From Cercis canadensis (Eukaryota > Streptophyta > Magnoliopsida > Fabales > Fabaceae): DNA of 64,000 bases. The position numbers and the translations under genes were made by a program. Positions 49,095 through 61,699 of the stretch are shown here, in pieces. The stretch covers positions 98,216 to 162,215 of the forward strand of contig QAOA01003799.1 in NCBI GenBank assembly GCA_003255065.1, read 5' to 3'. Below the pieces are notes generated by a model that was not told where the DNA came from, did no database searches, and saw only the letters and a list, made by a program, of their open reading frames with translations. Within the stretch, counting starts at the first letter, position 1; every line of letters starts with the position of its first letter.

Positions 49095-49760
49095 TAAATT
49101 AATGTTTGCATCACATATTTCTATTGTTTCCAAGTCAAAACACCAAATTAACTTAAGCACAACCCAAATTAAGAGAGAGAGAGAGATGGTAGAGAGAGAA
49201 AGAGATTGGCGGAGAAAGAGAGAGATGAGAGGGAGAGTGTGAGAGAGAGATGAGAGAGAAATTTTTTAAAGTGTCACGTCAGCATTTAACGGCCACACCA
49301 GCACTTAACGTACCACGTGGCCTTTTCTGTTAAGTCCAGTTAACGGACATAAGCGGAGGACGAAAATGACCGACGGAACAATCTTTCAAGGATTAAAGTG
49401 TCGGTGAAAATCTTTGAAGGACTAAACTGTCACCGAACCTATCTTTCGAGGACCAAACAGGAGTTTTACTCTTTATTTTAACTCCAACTAATCAAGATTT
49501 TTTTTTAAAAAAAGTACAATTATAATTTATAGAGGTCTTTTATTTTAATATATTAGATAAACAATAATTTGTAGTTTTATACATGCCTTTCTCATAAGAA
49601 GGCCTTTATTTTAAGATTTAATTAAATTTCCCAACTGGCACCTATATAAAATATTGCAATATAAATTTCTTCTATTTCCTTCCTAAATAAAAGTCAAATC
49701 CAAACTTTACAATAATTTGACAGAGCATTTTTCATATAAAATTATTTAACTATATACTTT

Positions 49761-49907
49761 AAGTATATTAACCGCATGGGATCTTCTGGTTGAGGACTCC
49801 ATGGGTGTTTCTATGCCCAGATTAGTCCCTCTGTAGCTTCCTTTGCTTTCTTTCTGTTGGGCTTTTGCCCCGTTGGTTTACCAAAAAACAAAAGTATATT
49901 AACCGCA
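49761..49907 (+). mobile_element. 115-bp LINE 3'-end insertion with 16-bp target-site duplication
   Basis: AAGTATATTAACCGCA occurs at 49761-49776 and 49892-49907. Between them lies a 115-bp insert ending GTTGGGCTTTTGCCCC, GTTGG, TTTACC and an A-rich tail, the usual 3' end of plant LINE elements. A severely 5'-truncated insert with a long target-site duplication and an A-rich tail is the product of target-primed reverse transcription. The perfect duplication suggests a fairly young event. Confidence 0.75.
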
Positions 49908-50119
49908 CGAGTCATTTACAAATAATTGTCTCTATATACATTTTTTTTTTCCTTTGTTTAAACTTTAAATAAGATTAGTATTGTAAGGAATTCGGGGATG
50001 AGTAGAACCCCAAAAGCCCTAAGATACTAGTCAACTGAGTTGTTTGTGAAATCCGTGTTTGATTTCAGAAAACACCACGTACGCTATGCATGGATGTTTC
50101 ATGTTTGAGTAGCGTGAAC

Positions 50120-50465
50120 CTATCCTTCATGAGATTCTATTCCGTCTCCCTGCAAAGGATGTTGTGCGAACTTGTGTCTTGTCCAACACATGGAAAGCCA
50201 TACAAGTTTGCAGCCCTACTCTGGATTTCACCGAACATGATTTCGTTCACAACAAGTTGTTTAGGCTCTGTGATTATAGTCCAAACAAGGAGCTGTTCAT
50301 GGAATTAATATGCGGAAACAAACCCCGCTTAGAACGTTTTGTTATTGAGATTCAGTTTGAGTTCCTTCAGCTATGAACCTCGGCGTAACTCTCTTCGTGT
50401 ACGTTCATGGTTAAAGCATGTGATGGAGAAGGGAGTCAAATACGTATATCTCAATGTTCAATTTG
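50120..50465 (+). pseudogene. F-box gene fragment
   Basis: An F-box reads through RLPAKDVVRTCVLSNTWKAI (about 50143-50205), followed by LDFTEHDFVHNKLF and ELFMELICGNKPRLERFVIE and, after a frame change, RSWLKHVMEKGVKYVYLNV. The pieces match the first ~130 residues of the intact F-box gene at 51440 and then stop. A stop interrupts the start region near 50110. It is a truncated, frameshifted relative at the left edge of the F-box cluster. Confidence 0.7.
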
Positions 50466-51439
50466 ACTTTTTTCTTTGGTAAATAGGGTTTGAACTTTTA
50501 TTGTAGTTGTGATCATGTAACCAAAAGTAGTTTGTGTAAAAAGCCACTAGGTATGTTTTAACGTGAGCAGTTTATGTTGTAGTTTGTATAGAAAACCTCT
50601 AGGTTTGAGAATAAGTACACTACCAACACAGACACACTAAATAAAGTACAATACTACAACAATAGACTCACTGAAAGTCACAAGAAATCACATGCATAGT
50701 TTATTAGTTTTCGCCCAATGACTCATGTCCCTAGCTGTCTAAACAACAAAACAAAAATAAACAAATAAAATGACGATACAACGTATAATTTGAATACTAC
50801 AATTGCATGATGTCATACTCGCCTAGGACAATAAGAAATCACGTGATTCACTTTCACTTTCACTTTCAAACAAACAATATATCTCATTTTCCTAGGCAAC
50901 CAAACACATTCAATAAAATCATGATAAAGTGAGTTAAAATAGAGTACGTTTTCTTGGTTGTTGGTCTTAAAATTCCTAACCAGGTTAGCTTGGTTCGAGG
51001 ATCTTCGGATCGTTGAATCCAAAAAAGAATAGAATAAGAGTATATTTAGAACATCTTTAAAATAGGAATAAAATAAATTAATTTTAGAAAAAAATATTTG
51101 TAGAATATAAAATCTTCAAATATTATTCACAAAAATATTTGCAAAATGATTTGGATATTCGAGTTATGTTTATAAACAAATTCCATGTACGGAATCAGAT
51201 GTTGTTAAAAGAGGATTATTTGCAATTTACCAAATCCTTTTCATTTTAGGGAAAAGGAGAATAGACAGTGAGCACACGGCAAACCCTTGTGAAGCGACAA
51301 CTCGAGGGAAATGATAAATGTTTTTTTTTGTCGTAACTCCCCTCTTTCGGAACCATGGAGCTGATTAGAAGAAGCACATTCTAGCGAAAATCTAGAGCCG
51401 AATTTTTGCAGTTGCAGATCCCGTCTTCTGTTGTATACC

Positions 51440-53409
51440 ATGGACTTGATTTCTCAGTTACCTGAAGCTCTCCTTCATGAAATTCTTCATCTTCTCCCTG
51501 AAAAGGACGCTGTCCGAACTTGTGTATTGTCCACGACATGGAGTGGCATACAATCTCGCAGCCCTTTTCTCTGTTTCGATGAATTTGACTTCCCACCACA
51601 ATCCTTGTTAGGAGAGAACACCCCTGAAGCATTTCTCGAAGATAGAAGGAGGAAAGAGTTGTTTGTGGACTATGTCGATGACCGCTTAGAACGCTTGTCC
51701 CAGCAAGATTCGCCTCCTTTGAAGCTATTCATGTTGTCTCTCATCTATTTCGACCCTGAGAACGACCCTCCTCGTATAGATTTGTGGTTAAAGCGTGCAA
51801 GCGAGAAAGGGGTCAAATGCATAGTTCTCAGACACATGGGTGACAGTGACGTACCTTTGAGCTTGCCAAAGTGTGTGCTTGCTTCGCAGACGCTTAATGA
51901 ATTGACTTTGGGTGATTGTACGGTAAATGTTTGTGGAGACATCAAGATTCCTAATCTCCAAAAGCTGGTACTTTTTAATGTTAATGTGGATGATGATTTT
52001 ATCAAACGTTTGATATCTGGATGTCCTTTACTGGAGAATTTATTTATAAGCTTGTGTGACACATTAACTTATCTTCAAGCCAATAATCTTGCTCTGCTCA
52101 GAAGAGTTGTATTGCGTTCCTGTTCCGGTCTCAGGAATGTCGAAATCCTCTCACCCAATGTTCAATGCTTTGAGTATAGAGAGAGTCCTAGTAGCTGTTC
52201 AGAAGAGTCACCTAAGCTTATCTTGGTACTCTCTAACAATATAAAGAAAATTACTTTGGTTTATGCTAACATAACTAGTGCTTGCCTTCAGCAGTACATT
52301 TCTACATGTGAGGAATTGGTCCTTATAGGCATTCCTGGTTTTGAATCTGCCAATATTTCTGGCAAAAAAGTTAGCAAGTTAACCATTGAAAGGGGCAATA
52401 ACATGACAAAGGTGCCTGTCATAGACTGTCCAAATCTGCAATCTCTTTTGTATGCCCAGAATCAGTTGCCGTTTCATTCTGTGAACAACTTCAAATTAGG
52501 GGATATCAGACTTGAATTCAACCTTGAAGGTAAACAAGAATGTTATGTATGGTTTGCTGAATTGAAGGCATTTTTTGACAATTTGAATTCTAAGAAAGAG
52601 TTGATCATGGTTATCAGTTCCAAAGGATATGAGGCAAGTATTTATCTATGTTTCATTGTATATCTGTTACATACACTCGCAGTCATTTCCAAAATTTGCA
52701 ACATTCTCATTTTGGGTGAACCCCAATAATTAGTTTTCATGGCAATTTTAGGATGTCATCATTGTGGATGGATTAGTTGAACTCATGCTTCCTGTACTCC
52801 TTGACGTTAAGGGTTCGATGCCAAAAGCAAGAGTGATTATATCAAATTCTCTAGAATTGGAAAATTTGGTGAAAGATATTTTCAGTTACCAGTCCCAGGT
52901 TTCCTATATGGCTTTTAATGTAGCATCAGCTCACAACAGGAACAGTACTTTCTCGCAGGTATTTTAATTTCATTGCTCAAGCAAGAATAATGCCTACTTA
53001 AATACCACTTACACTCATCCCAATGCACACCAGTAAAGTTGGCATCATATAGCAATACTCCTGTAGTCCTGTTGCAATTAAGTGTATAGATTTAGACCAT
53101 CTTGCTGCAATGCTTGTTTTAAATTTTCATTCATTTATTTTAAGTGGTTTTTTAATTCCTTTTTATTATTGGCTGGTTTTATATGATAAGCTGTTAAGAC
53201 TGAAAGCAGATGCAAACTGCTGTAAAGATGAAGCATTTCGATGTTGGCGGCACTATTCATGCAATCTTAAGAAGGACTATGCCAGCAACAGTATTCCTGC
53301 TGTGTTGAAATCCTATCAGTCTGAACCATATCAAATTACTACAATTCTGGTGAAGCGAGAAGAGGCTACAATAACAAGTGCTATTCCATCAGAATTTTTA
53401 ATATGCTGA
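51440..53409 (+). CDS. F-box/LRR protein
   Basis: Three exons, 51440-52633, 52752-52958 and 53191-53409, predicting 539 residues. The F-box is at residues 3-45 (LISQLPEALLHEILHLLPEK then DAVRTCVLSTTW). Leucine-rich repeats of the plant F-box/RNI type follow (e.g. LPKCVLASQTLNELTLGDC, LISGCPLLENLFISLCDTL). The F-box binds SKP1 in an SCF ubiquitin ligase and the repeats select a substrate, here unknown. Intron 1 appears to use the non-canonical donor GAG/GCAAGT with a normal TTTTAG acceptor. Reading on without splicing reaches a stop at 52729 and gives a shorter 429-residue protein. Exon 3's acceptor (GATAAG) is chosen by reading frame. The cDNA is needed to settle the C-terminus. Confidence 0.8.
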
Positions 53410-55448
53410 TCAATTGCACAACAAGTGCTCAAGGGAACTTTTAGAACCAACTGAGAAGATTGGCAAGGGTGGAATTTTTCATCCATGTTAGACGTGATCT
53501 TCATTCAAAAATAATTTCTTTTTTTTGAAATAATAATTTAGAAGTTAGAATGCATTGGGATTTGTCATTCTCTTCTAGTGCCATGAATGTTCAGGCTGAA
53601 TTCATTTTTAAAAGTCAGTATGTTAAATGTGAGGTTTCATGTTTCTGCAGTGAAGTTTCATCTCAAGTATGGTGCAATGGTAGTCTTCTATGTGGTTTCT
53701 TTTTATGTCATTTTATTTGTGGAACATGCATGATCCAAGCAAACGAAGTTCTTAGGCTCTTCTTATGATTCTAATTATTTTAGATGATCCACTAAATTAA
53801 GCTGGAACTCCTGGCGTAGATAACCAGCAATTTCGTGTGTCATGTGTAACTTTAGCCCATGGAAGGGTTAGATTTTTCCTCTCATCCCATCCTCTTGGCA
53901 GCAAAATATAAGATCAGATGCCTTTGAATGCCAAGCCTTAGCTAACGCTAGAATTTATATGCCCAATAGTTGTAGTTCCCCTGTTCTAATTCCCTGTAAC
54001 TCCCACTACTGGCAGCTAGGTCACCTTTCTGGAACATTATAAATGCTGAAAGATTATGCGCCCATGCCATTTGTTGGTATATTCCTTAGTATTCAAGTCA
54101 TCAGAAAGCAACAAAAAGTAGTGTCAATTTTAATAAATATGTTCCAAAAAGAAAATTCACACAAGAAATAATATAAAAAACCTTCTTCATTACAAGAGCG
54201 TTTGTATTTACTCCAATTTCTGCTTTTAGTGTAAATACCTTTTAAAAAAGTTCTTATAATTACTGCCAAAAAGCCTTTTCAGAAAACATTATTCTTTCTC
54301 TAGTGTAATAATTAAAATAAAAAATTAATTATTTTTACCTTTTAAACATAAAAAAAATAATGGTAAAATTACTATTTACTCCCATCAAGTTTTTTTAAAA
54401 ATCAAACTATGTACACTAAACTTTCAAATCCTCAATAAACAACTAATGTTTTAATGTTTGAGCACGTTAAACTTCTACCAAAATCTCATTGCACCCATAT
54501 ATGTGAAGAACGTGCAGTATTTCTTGCTTGAATATGTTCATTTAATTAACTCTTAATTTTGGGCTTTGTTCTTTATATTGCAAACAAGGGCAGATTTAGA
54601 AATCTGGGAGCAACAAATATACAAACATAAAAAATTAATATCTTTTTTACTTTAGATAAAATATGCCCCCAACCATGTATGATATTAATTAGTTTATTAG
54701 ATAAAAAGTCTCATCCATATATACTAACTCTCCTCCTTAATAGATGGTGGAGATTATTTTAAATGGACAATAAGGATTAAGCTTTGAAAGCTTATCATCT
54801 CCTTTCCTCCAAAATATTTAAGAAAAATATATGTATATATAAAAAAATTTAAAAGAAAATAAATAATATATTTACAAATTAGTACTGTTTTTAAACATTT
54901 TCTTATTATTTTGTCTTGACTAAATATTTTCTTTATAAATTTGACTAAATTCACTTAATTTTTTTGGGGCTTATGCTTTTGTTTATTAAAAAAAGTATGA
55001 GATTCATGTAATATTTAATCTTAATTATAATTTTAATCCTTTTATTTAATCTTAATAAATAATTTAGTCTCTTCATTTTAATATTGAGCAATTTAATCCT
55101 CCTATTTACCAAAATGTTATAACTTTGTCCTCTCCCAAACTATCTTGTAGTTGTGACTTTGAAAATATTTTTTACAATTAATCATTATTTTTTCAGCTAA
55201 TTTAACTAAATATATTTAAAATTACAATTAAATAAAGAGAGAGAAAAAAAAAAAAGATGGTGTCTATGCATGCTTAATAATAGGATTTTATTTTTATTCT
55301 TTATATATATGTTTCAAACCTAGTACCAGTAGGATTGGAAGTTTGTAAACGAAAAACCCTAGTTGCACCAAAAAACACAAACAAACAACCCTCGTATATA
55401 TACGTCCTTTTCTGGGACAAATTAAGGTTGTTGTTTAGCCGATCGATA
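53410..55448. other. F-box cluster spacer
   Basis: No gene was recognised. From about 54060 onwards the sequence is an eroded duplicate of the spacer beginning near 58555 (shared CCATTTGTTGGTATATT-like, GCGTTTGTATT and TTTACTCCAATTTCTG blocks). The duplicated unit therefore included the upstream region of the next F-box gene. Confidence 0.6.
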
Positions 55449-57768
55449 ATGAAGTGTCGGAAGAGTGAAGAAACTCTGTCGCCCTCGTCCACAAAAGAGA
55501 GAGATCATATATCGAGCTTGCCGGAAGGACTCATTGACGAAATTCTCTTGCGTCTATCTATGCGAGATACTGCTCAAACCAGCTGCTTATCCAAGGTATG
55601 GAAACAATTTTGGGATTCCTTTCCCTATTTTCAGTTTTACCAAAATCAATCTTCAGGTTTGGTACCTTATGAGCAGTTTTAAGAGTTCTATAGATAAAAA
55701 ACTGATTACCCATCAGTTTAAAGAATCAAGCATATTGAAATTCAGCCTATGCATGTCCCCTATGAATGAAGAAGGTGTGAACGATATCAATAGTGGATAA
55801 GCATAGTGATAGAGAGGGGTGTCAAGGAGATTGATCTCCAATTAGGTTCAAAGCAGATGCTATATCCACTCCCTCAAAACCTCTATGTTGCTGAGCCACT
55901 AACTGTGTTGAAGTTGAAAGGCATTAAATTGAGTTTGTGTGGGAATATAAATCTTTCCCAACTTAAGACTTTGAGTTTAGAAAGGGTGGTCCTTGAGGAA
56001 CAAAGCGTGATTGCTTAGCTTTTAACTTGCTGCTCTTTGATAATAGAATTAAGAATTCTCAAGTGCTATAATTTGAAGGGATTTGAAGATTTCAGATCTT
56101 CATCAACTAAAAATGGTAGAGATTGAATCTTGCAGACTGATTGCGAATGTTGCGATTCAAGTTCCAGGTCTAGAGAAGCTTGTCATATCTGAGCTTGACT
56201 GGGACAAAAAATATGAGTTTGAGTGGCAGAGAGACATATAAAATTTCTGATGAATTTGGAAGTTGACTCCAAAACATGCGAAACATTAAGGGAATTGACA
56301 ATCTGTCATTCTAATATGATGAGTAGTACATTCAACTCTCTGGTCTCTCAATGCTCAAACCTGGAGTCTTTGGTGCTTGAAAATTGTAAGAACTTTTTCA
56401 GAATTAAGATTTCAAGTCAAAAGTTGAGGAGCCTTGTCATAAGGAGATGGATCTGTATTTTTTATGCTGATATTATTTCTCCAAATTCAACTTCATTCAA
56501 GTATCGTACTAGTCAACATCCATACAATTTTATGGATATTAGCCATATAAAAGAGTACGTGCTTGACCATTCCGACTTACATAATGGCACTAAAGCATTA
56601 TTTACTAATTGGTTTGAAGAATTAAAGATATTTGAAAGCAATTTCCATAAATCTAAGGGCCAAAAATTGGTTATCTTCCCAAGGGTATAGTTTCACTCTT
56701 TTGTAGTTTCATGATTTTATGATTTATTGGCTTAATGTTCATATATATAATAATTCCTCCTCTTCTTAATTAATTAGTTTCACTCTTTTGTAGTCTCATT
56801 ATGAGCTTGGCACGCATTTTTATGCTATTGTACTTGAGGATTGGAGTTCAATGGCAGAACTTCTATTGGAGACTGTCAAGAGTGTAGCACCAACGAGACT
56901 GATTATCACAAATATTAGTTTTACAGACGTGCTAAATTATATGTTTAGCAGCAAAAATTATCACTATTCACAAAAGTTGTTAGCAATCTCATCTTCTAAA
57001 AGCAAAGTTTATGAGCTATTAATACTTCAATGGCTTTTTGTGAAAGTCTTTATCTTTGGCTTATTATTAAATTCTATCTTGAGTTCATCCTTAATTGATT
57101 TACAAAAGAAAAAAAAAATCCCATGTGAAAAAGTTTATTTATGGAGTAAATAATTTTAGGGTTACATAGTTCTTACACGTAAATTATTATAGGGGAGTGT
57201 GACCTTGCATTAATTCAAACCCTTTAAAAATAGCATGTTTTGCTTCTAAATCTGAGATATTTAGAAGGTGAGTATTGGAGCCAAGGTTTGAGCATGCCAT
57301 GAAATTAGGTATCTTAAGGCTAAGGTTTGAGCATGCATGCCAGAAATTCTTTTTTTTCTCTGTAGTTAAACTATTCGCCATCTTTCCTAGTAGATGCCTT
57401 GTTAAGTGTCTTGCATGTTTATTCTCATCTTCACTAAAACTTTCATTATTCTTTTATAACATTCTTTAGTCTCCTTAGTTACTGTCTGTTTCAATCAGTG
57501 AAAGTTCTCTTCAAGTGCTTGCAAGATATAACTTTGATATCCCACTAATTGCCTGCAGGTCTTTAAGAAAAACCCAAACTATTCGTTTGAGTACTGCTCT
57601 TCTGTGGTCTTAGCAAAAGCAGAAGCGAATAAATACTCTCCCAACACATATTGGCATCCTTTCTCAGCTAAAAGCATTAACAGCGGTAGTTGTGGTTCAT
57701 TTTATGAAACTCTCTTGGTCGCAGGAATGGCTGCAACACTGAAAGCGACTTTGCTATTTGTTAAATGA
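55449..57768 (+). pseudogene. F-box/LRR pseudogene, sister of the gene at 59389
   Basis: It is colinear with the 59389 gene over all three exons. The F-box start MKCRKSEETLSPSSTKERD, LPEGLIDEILLRLSMRDTAQ and later LRR segments are clear. Several lesions break it: a one-base insertion at about 55680 (TTTTAAGAG versus TTTAGGAG) ends the first frame. A base loss near 55794 ends the next, at AATAGTGGATAA. A substitution stop (GCTTAG for GATCAG) lies near 56017. More frame changes occur near 56080-56230. Exon 3 (57559-57768) is still open and reads VFKKNPNYSFEYCSSVVLAK. The promoter region and exon order are retained, so it arose by local DNA duplication, not by retroposition. Confidence 0.88.
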
Positions 57769-59334
57769 TCGTTGATTTGAAAATGGAGATATATATAAAA
57801 GATTAAGTTGTAAACTTAGCTATATGATGTGCTAGATACTTCTAGACTGGAAGAGTATGTTCTTTCGAAAGAGCATTCTGGATTGTAAAATTAACTATAT
57901 ATGATGATTGTGGTTATGCTTTCATTTTATGGTAAGGGTTTACGTGTGTTCTAAATATTTTGGGATTGGAAGAGCATATTGTTTATGGATTAAAGTCGTC
58001 TAGATATAACTTATCGATGGTTCCAGTAACTAGTAGTGGTCAAACAGTGTCAAATCATTTCGTAATGAAGAGAGCAAGAAAATAGTACGAATATACTATA
58101 TGTGCTTTGTCGTGAACGAAACATAATAAAAAGTTTAAATAACAATTAAAGAAAATCATGCCAAATTAGCATAAATGTTGAGAGGGAGAAACACTGCAAT
58201 TTTTGCGTCCTTTTTATGGCAGTCTAATTTTCTGCGCAGTGTGTGGTGGAGGGTGAGAAGTAATCAAAAATCTTTTAAAGATATTTGGATTCTGAACGGG
58301 AAAAATTGCCCCTTTTCTCAATATATAAAAAAGTTTGGAAAGTATTAGATTTGTTATTTTTCTGCATAAAATGTTAGCATTATGAATTAAATAAGCAGTT
58401 AGTACATTGATAAGAAAAATTCAATGACACCATTTTTTGAAGTGGGAAATAATTAATTAAAACAAATGTAAAGCTAATACATCTTGATAAGAAAAATATA
58501 TTTTCATCTAGTGGAATATAGTGTCGTTTCCAATGACAATTGGAGAAGATTATGCTAATACCATTTGTAGGTATATTGCTTAGAATTGAAGCTATACCAG
58601 CACGCAGCTCAAATATAATATAACGTCAATTTAACAACTATGTACCAAAAACAATTCACAAAAGAAATAATACAAAAAAAAAAATTCTTTTTAGGATGCG
58701 TTTGTATTACCAAAAATAACTGTTTGAAAAATATTTACTCCAATTTCTGTTGTTACTTTTTACAAATATTTTCTTATATTTTGCTCCAAAAATCTATTTT
58801 CAGAAAATATGATTAATTCTATCTCTGGCAGGTGTAATAATTAAAAGAGAAAATTAACAATTTCAACGTTTTAACAATGAAAAGAAAAAGCAAATTACTA
58901 TTATCAACTTCAAGTTTTCTTAAAAATCAAACTTGGCACACTAAACATTTAAATCCTCATTAAAGTTTGGGAAAAATTGAAAATGTCAAAACGTGAAAAA
59001 TTAGAGAGCAGTTAATAGAAGCAGAAAAATTTTGCGTAAAAAAATGTTCATTTAATTTACTCTTTGACCTTGCTCTTTATATCACAAATTCGTAAAAGAT
59101 TTTTGTGTTCTTTTGAGATTTTATTCTCTGGTGCCACACGTTGAATGAGATTTAGATTTTCTTTAGATTTGATAAGGGAGTTAACATTTTCAATCTCTTT
59201 CATTTGTATAGTTTTATTTTGTAAGAAAATTTCAGGAGGTTAAACCGTAATTTACTCAAAAGTCAAAACTATTTCCATAGGGAAATGTTTCTTAAAAAGC
59301 TATCCGTGCAAACAAACAACCCTAGTACTAATAG
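57769..59334. other. F-box cluster spacer
   Basis: AT-rich and without genes. Its right half is the counterpart of 54060-55400. The left edge contains the 3' flank of the pseudogene, which is itself similar to the 3' flank of the gene ending at 61699 (GGATTGGAAGAGCATATTG blocks). Confidence 0.6.
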
Positions 59335-59342
59335 TATATAAA
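59335..59342 (+). promoter_or_regulatory. TATA box of the second F-box gene
   Basis: AGTATATAAACGTC lies about 50 bp upstream of the ATG at 59389, implying a leader of only 20-25 bases. The pseudogene copy has GTATATATACG at the equivalent place. Confidence 0.5.
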
Positions 59343-59388
59343 CGTCTTGTTCTCGGAGACACGTTAGTTAATTGTTGTGTAGCCGAAA

Positions 59389-61699
59389 ATGAAGTATCAG
59401 AAGAGTGAAGAAATGTGGTCCTCGTCCATATCGGAGAAAGATATGATATCCACATTGCCGGAAGTTCTCATTAACGAAATCCTGTCCCATCTATCTATGC
59501 GAGATACTGCTCGAACAAGTGTTCTATCTAAGGTATGGAAAAAGCTATGGGATTTGTATCCCTATTTACATTTCGACCGAAATCAATTTCGTTTTCTCCC
59601 TTATCAACAGTTTAGGAGTTGTATAGATAAGAAACTTAGTACCCATCAAGAACAAGAATCAAACATATTGAAATTCACCCTATGCATGAGCACGATCCCT
59701 ATATATGAAAATGGTGTAGAAGATATCAATAGGTGGATTAACACAGTAATAGAGAGGGGTGTCAAGGAGGTTGATCTCCAGCTCGATGGTAATTCTATTC
59801 GGACGCTATATAGATTGCCTCTGAATGTGTATGCTGCTAAGAGATTAACTGTGTTGAAGTTGAAAAATATTGAATTGAGTTTGTGTGGGAATATAAAGCT
59901 TTCCGAACTCAAGACTCTGAGTTTAGAAGGAGTGGTACTTGAGGACCAAAGGGTGATTGATCAGCTTTTAACTGCCTGCCATTTGATAATGGAACTCAGA
60001 ATTGTCAAATGCTATAATTTGAAGGATTTGAAGCTTTCAGATCTTCCTGAACTAAAAATGGTTGAGGTTGGATCTTGTTCAATGATTGAGAGTACCCTGA
60101 TCCAAGTTCCAGGTCTAGAGAAGCTTATCATATCTGAGTTTGAGTCGTACGAGATTATAAGAGATGATGAATTTTGCATGAATTTGGAAGTTGACACGAA
60201 AACAAGCGAAACATTAAGGGAATTAACAATCTGTAATTCCAACATGAAGGGCAAGACATTCAGGGGTATGTTCTCTGAGTGCTCAAACCTTGAGTCTTTG
60301 GTGCTTCATAATTGTAAGAAAATTTTCAGAATCAGTGTTTCAAGTCAAAAGCTGAGGAGCCTTGTCATAAGGAAATGTATCAATATTGTTGCTGCTGACA
60401 TTATAGCTCCAAATTTGACTTCATTCACCAATGTGACTAGTCAACGTCCATACAATTTTTTGGATATTAGCCATCTGCGGCAGTACATGCTTGATCAAAG
60501 CTGTCGAGCAATATATACCATTTGGCTTCAAGAATTGAAGATATTTGAAAGGAAGTTCCATAAAGCTGAGGGCCAAAAACTGGTTATCTTTCCAACGGTA
60601 TAGTTTCATTCTTTTGTACTTTCATGATTTTATGAGTTATTGGCTCATTGTTCATCTAATTATTCTTCCTCTTTGTAATTTAGGTTTGCAAGTATTTTGA
60701 TGCTATTTTACTAGAAGATTGGTGTTCAATGGCAGAACTTTCTTTTGAGACTGTTACGAGTGTACCACTAAGCAGACTGATCATTACAAATGTTAGTTTT
60801 TCTAATCTGGCAAATCATATGTTTTGCTACGAAGGTTATAGCGGCTATCCACAAAAGTTGTTGGCAATCTCATTATCTGAAAGCAAAATATATGAGGTAT
60901 TAACATTAATTACTTTAATGGCTTCTTTTAAGAAAGTCTTTAGTCTCTTTGGATTTTTATTAAATTCTATCTTGAGTTTGTCTTCGAATGAGTTGAAAAG
61001 GAGGAGGAAAAAAAAAACTATTGTGAAAATATTTATTTGGGAATTAAAACATTTTTTGGTCACACAGTTCCTTTACATATATTAATCTTGGGGCGTGTGG
61101 CCCTTGCATTTCAGAGCCTTTAGAAACATCAAGTTTTAGTTCTGAATTACAGATATTCAGAAGGTGAATATTGGAGCTAAGTTTTGAGCACCCACATGAA
61201 ACAGTTTATATTAGGGCTAATTAAGGATATAGCACACCAGAAACTTTTTTTTTTTATTGTAATGAAACACAGAAACTTTTTTTTTTTTTATTGTAATGAA
61301 ACTCTTCACCATTTTTCCTAGTAGATGCCTTGTTAAGTGTCTTGCATGTTTACTGTCCACTTCACACAAACTTATTATTCTTATATAACGTTTTCTAGTC
61401 TCCTTAATTACTGTCTGTTTCAATCAGTGAAAGTTCTCTGCAAGTGCTTGCGAGATACAACCTTGATATCCAAATGCCTGCAGGTCCTTAAGAAAAACCC
61501 AAACTATTCCATTGAGTACTGCTCTTCTGTGGTCTTAGCGAAAGCAGAAGCCAAAAAATACTCTCGCAACACATATTGGCGTCCCTTCTCAGCTCAAAGC
61601 ATTCGCCGCAATGAAGATTATTGGGGTTCATTTTATGAAGCTCTCTTGGTCGCAGGAAAGACTGCAACATTGAATGCAACTTTGCTATCTGTTAAATGA
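59389..61699 (+). CDS. F-box/LRR protein
   Basis: Three exons, 59389-60597, 60684-60896 and 61484-61699, all GT-AG and in phase 0, predicting 545 residues. The F-box is at about residues 20-60 (STLPEVLINEILSHLSMRD then TARTSVLSKVWKKLW). Then come LRRs such as LTVLKLKNIELSLCGNIKL, SELKTLSLEGVVLEDQRVID and TLRELTICNSNMKG. The C-terminal exon reads VLKKNPNYSIEYCSSVVLAK. It would act as the substrate receptor of an SCF E3 ligase; the substrate is unknown. It is a tandem paralogue of the pseudogene at 55449 and a more distant one of the gene at 51440. Unlike that gene, its first intron has a canonical donor (ACG/GTATAG). Confidence 0.88.
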
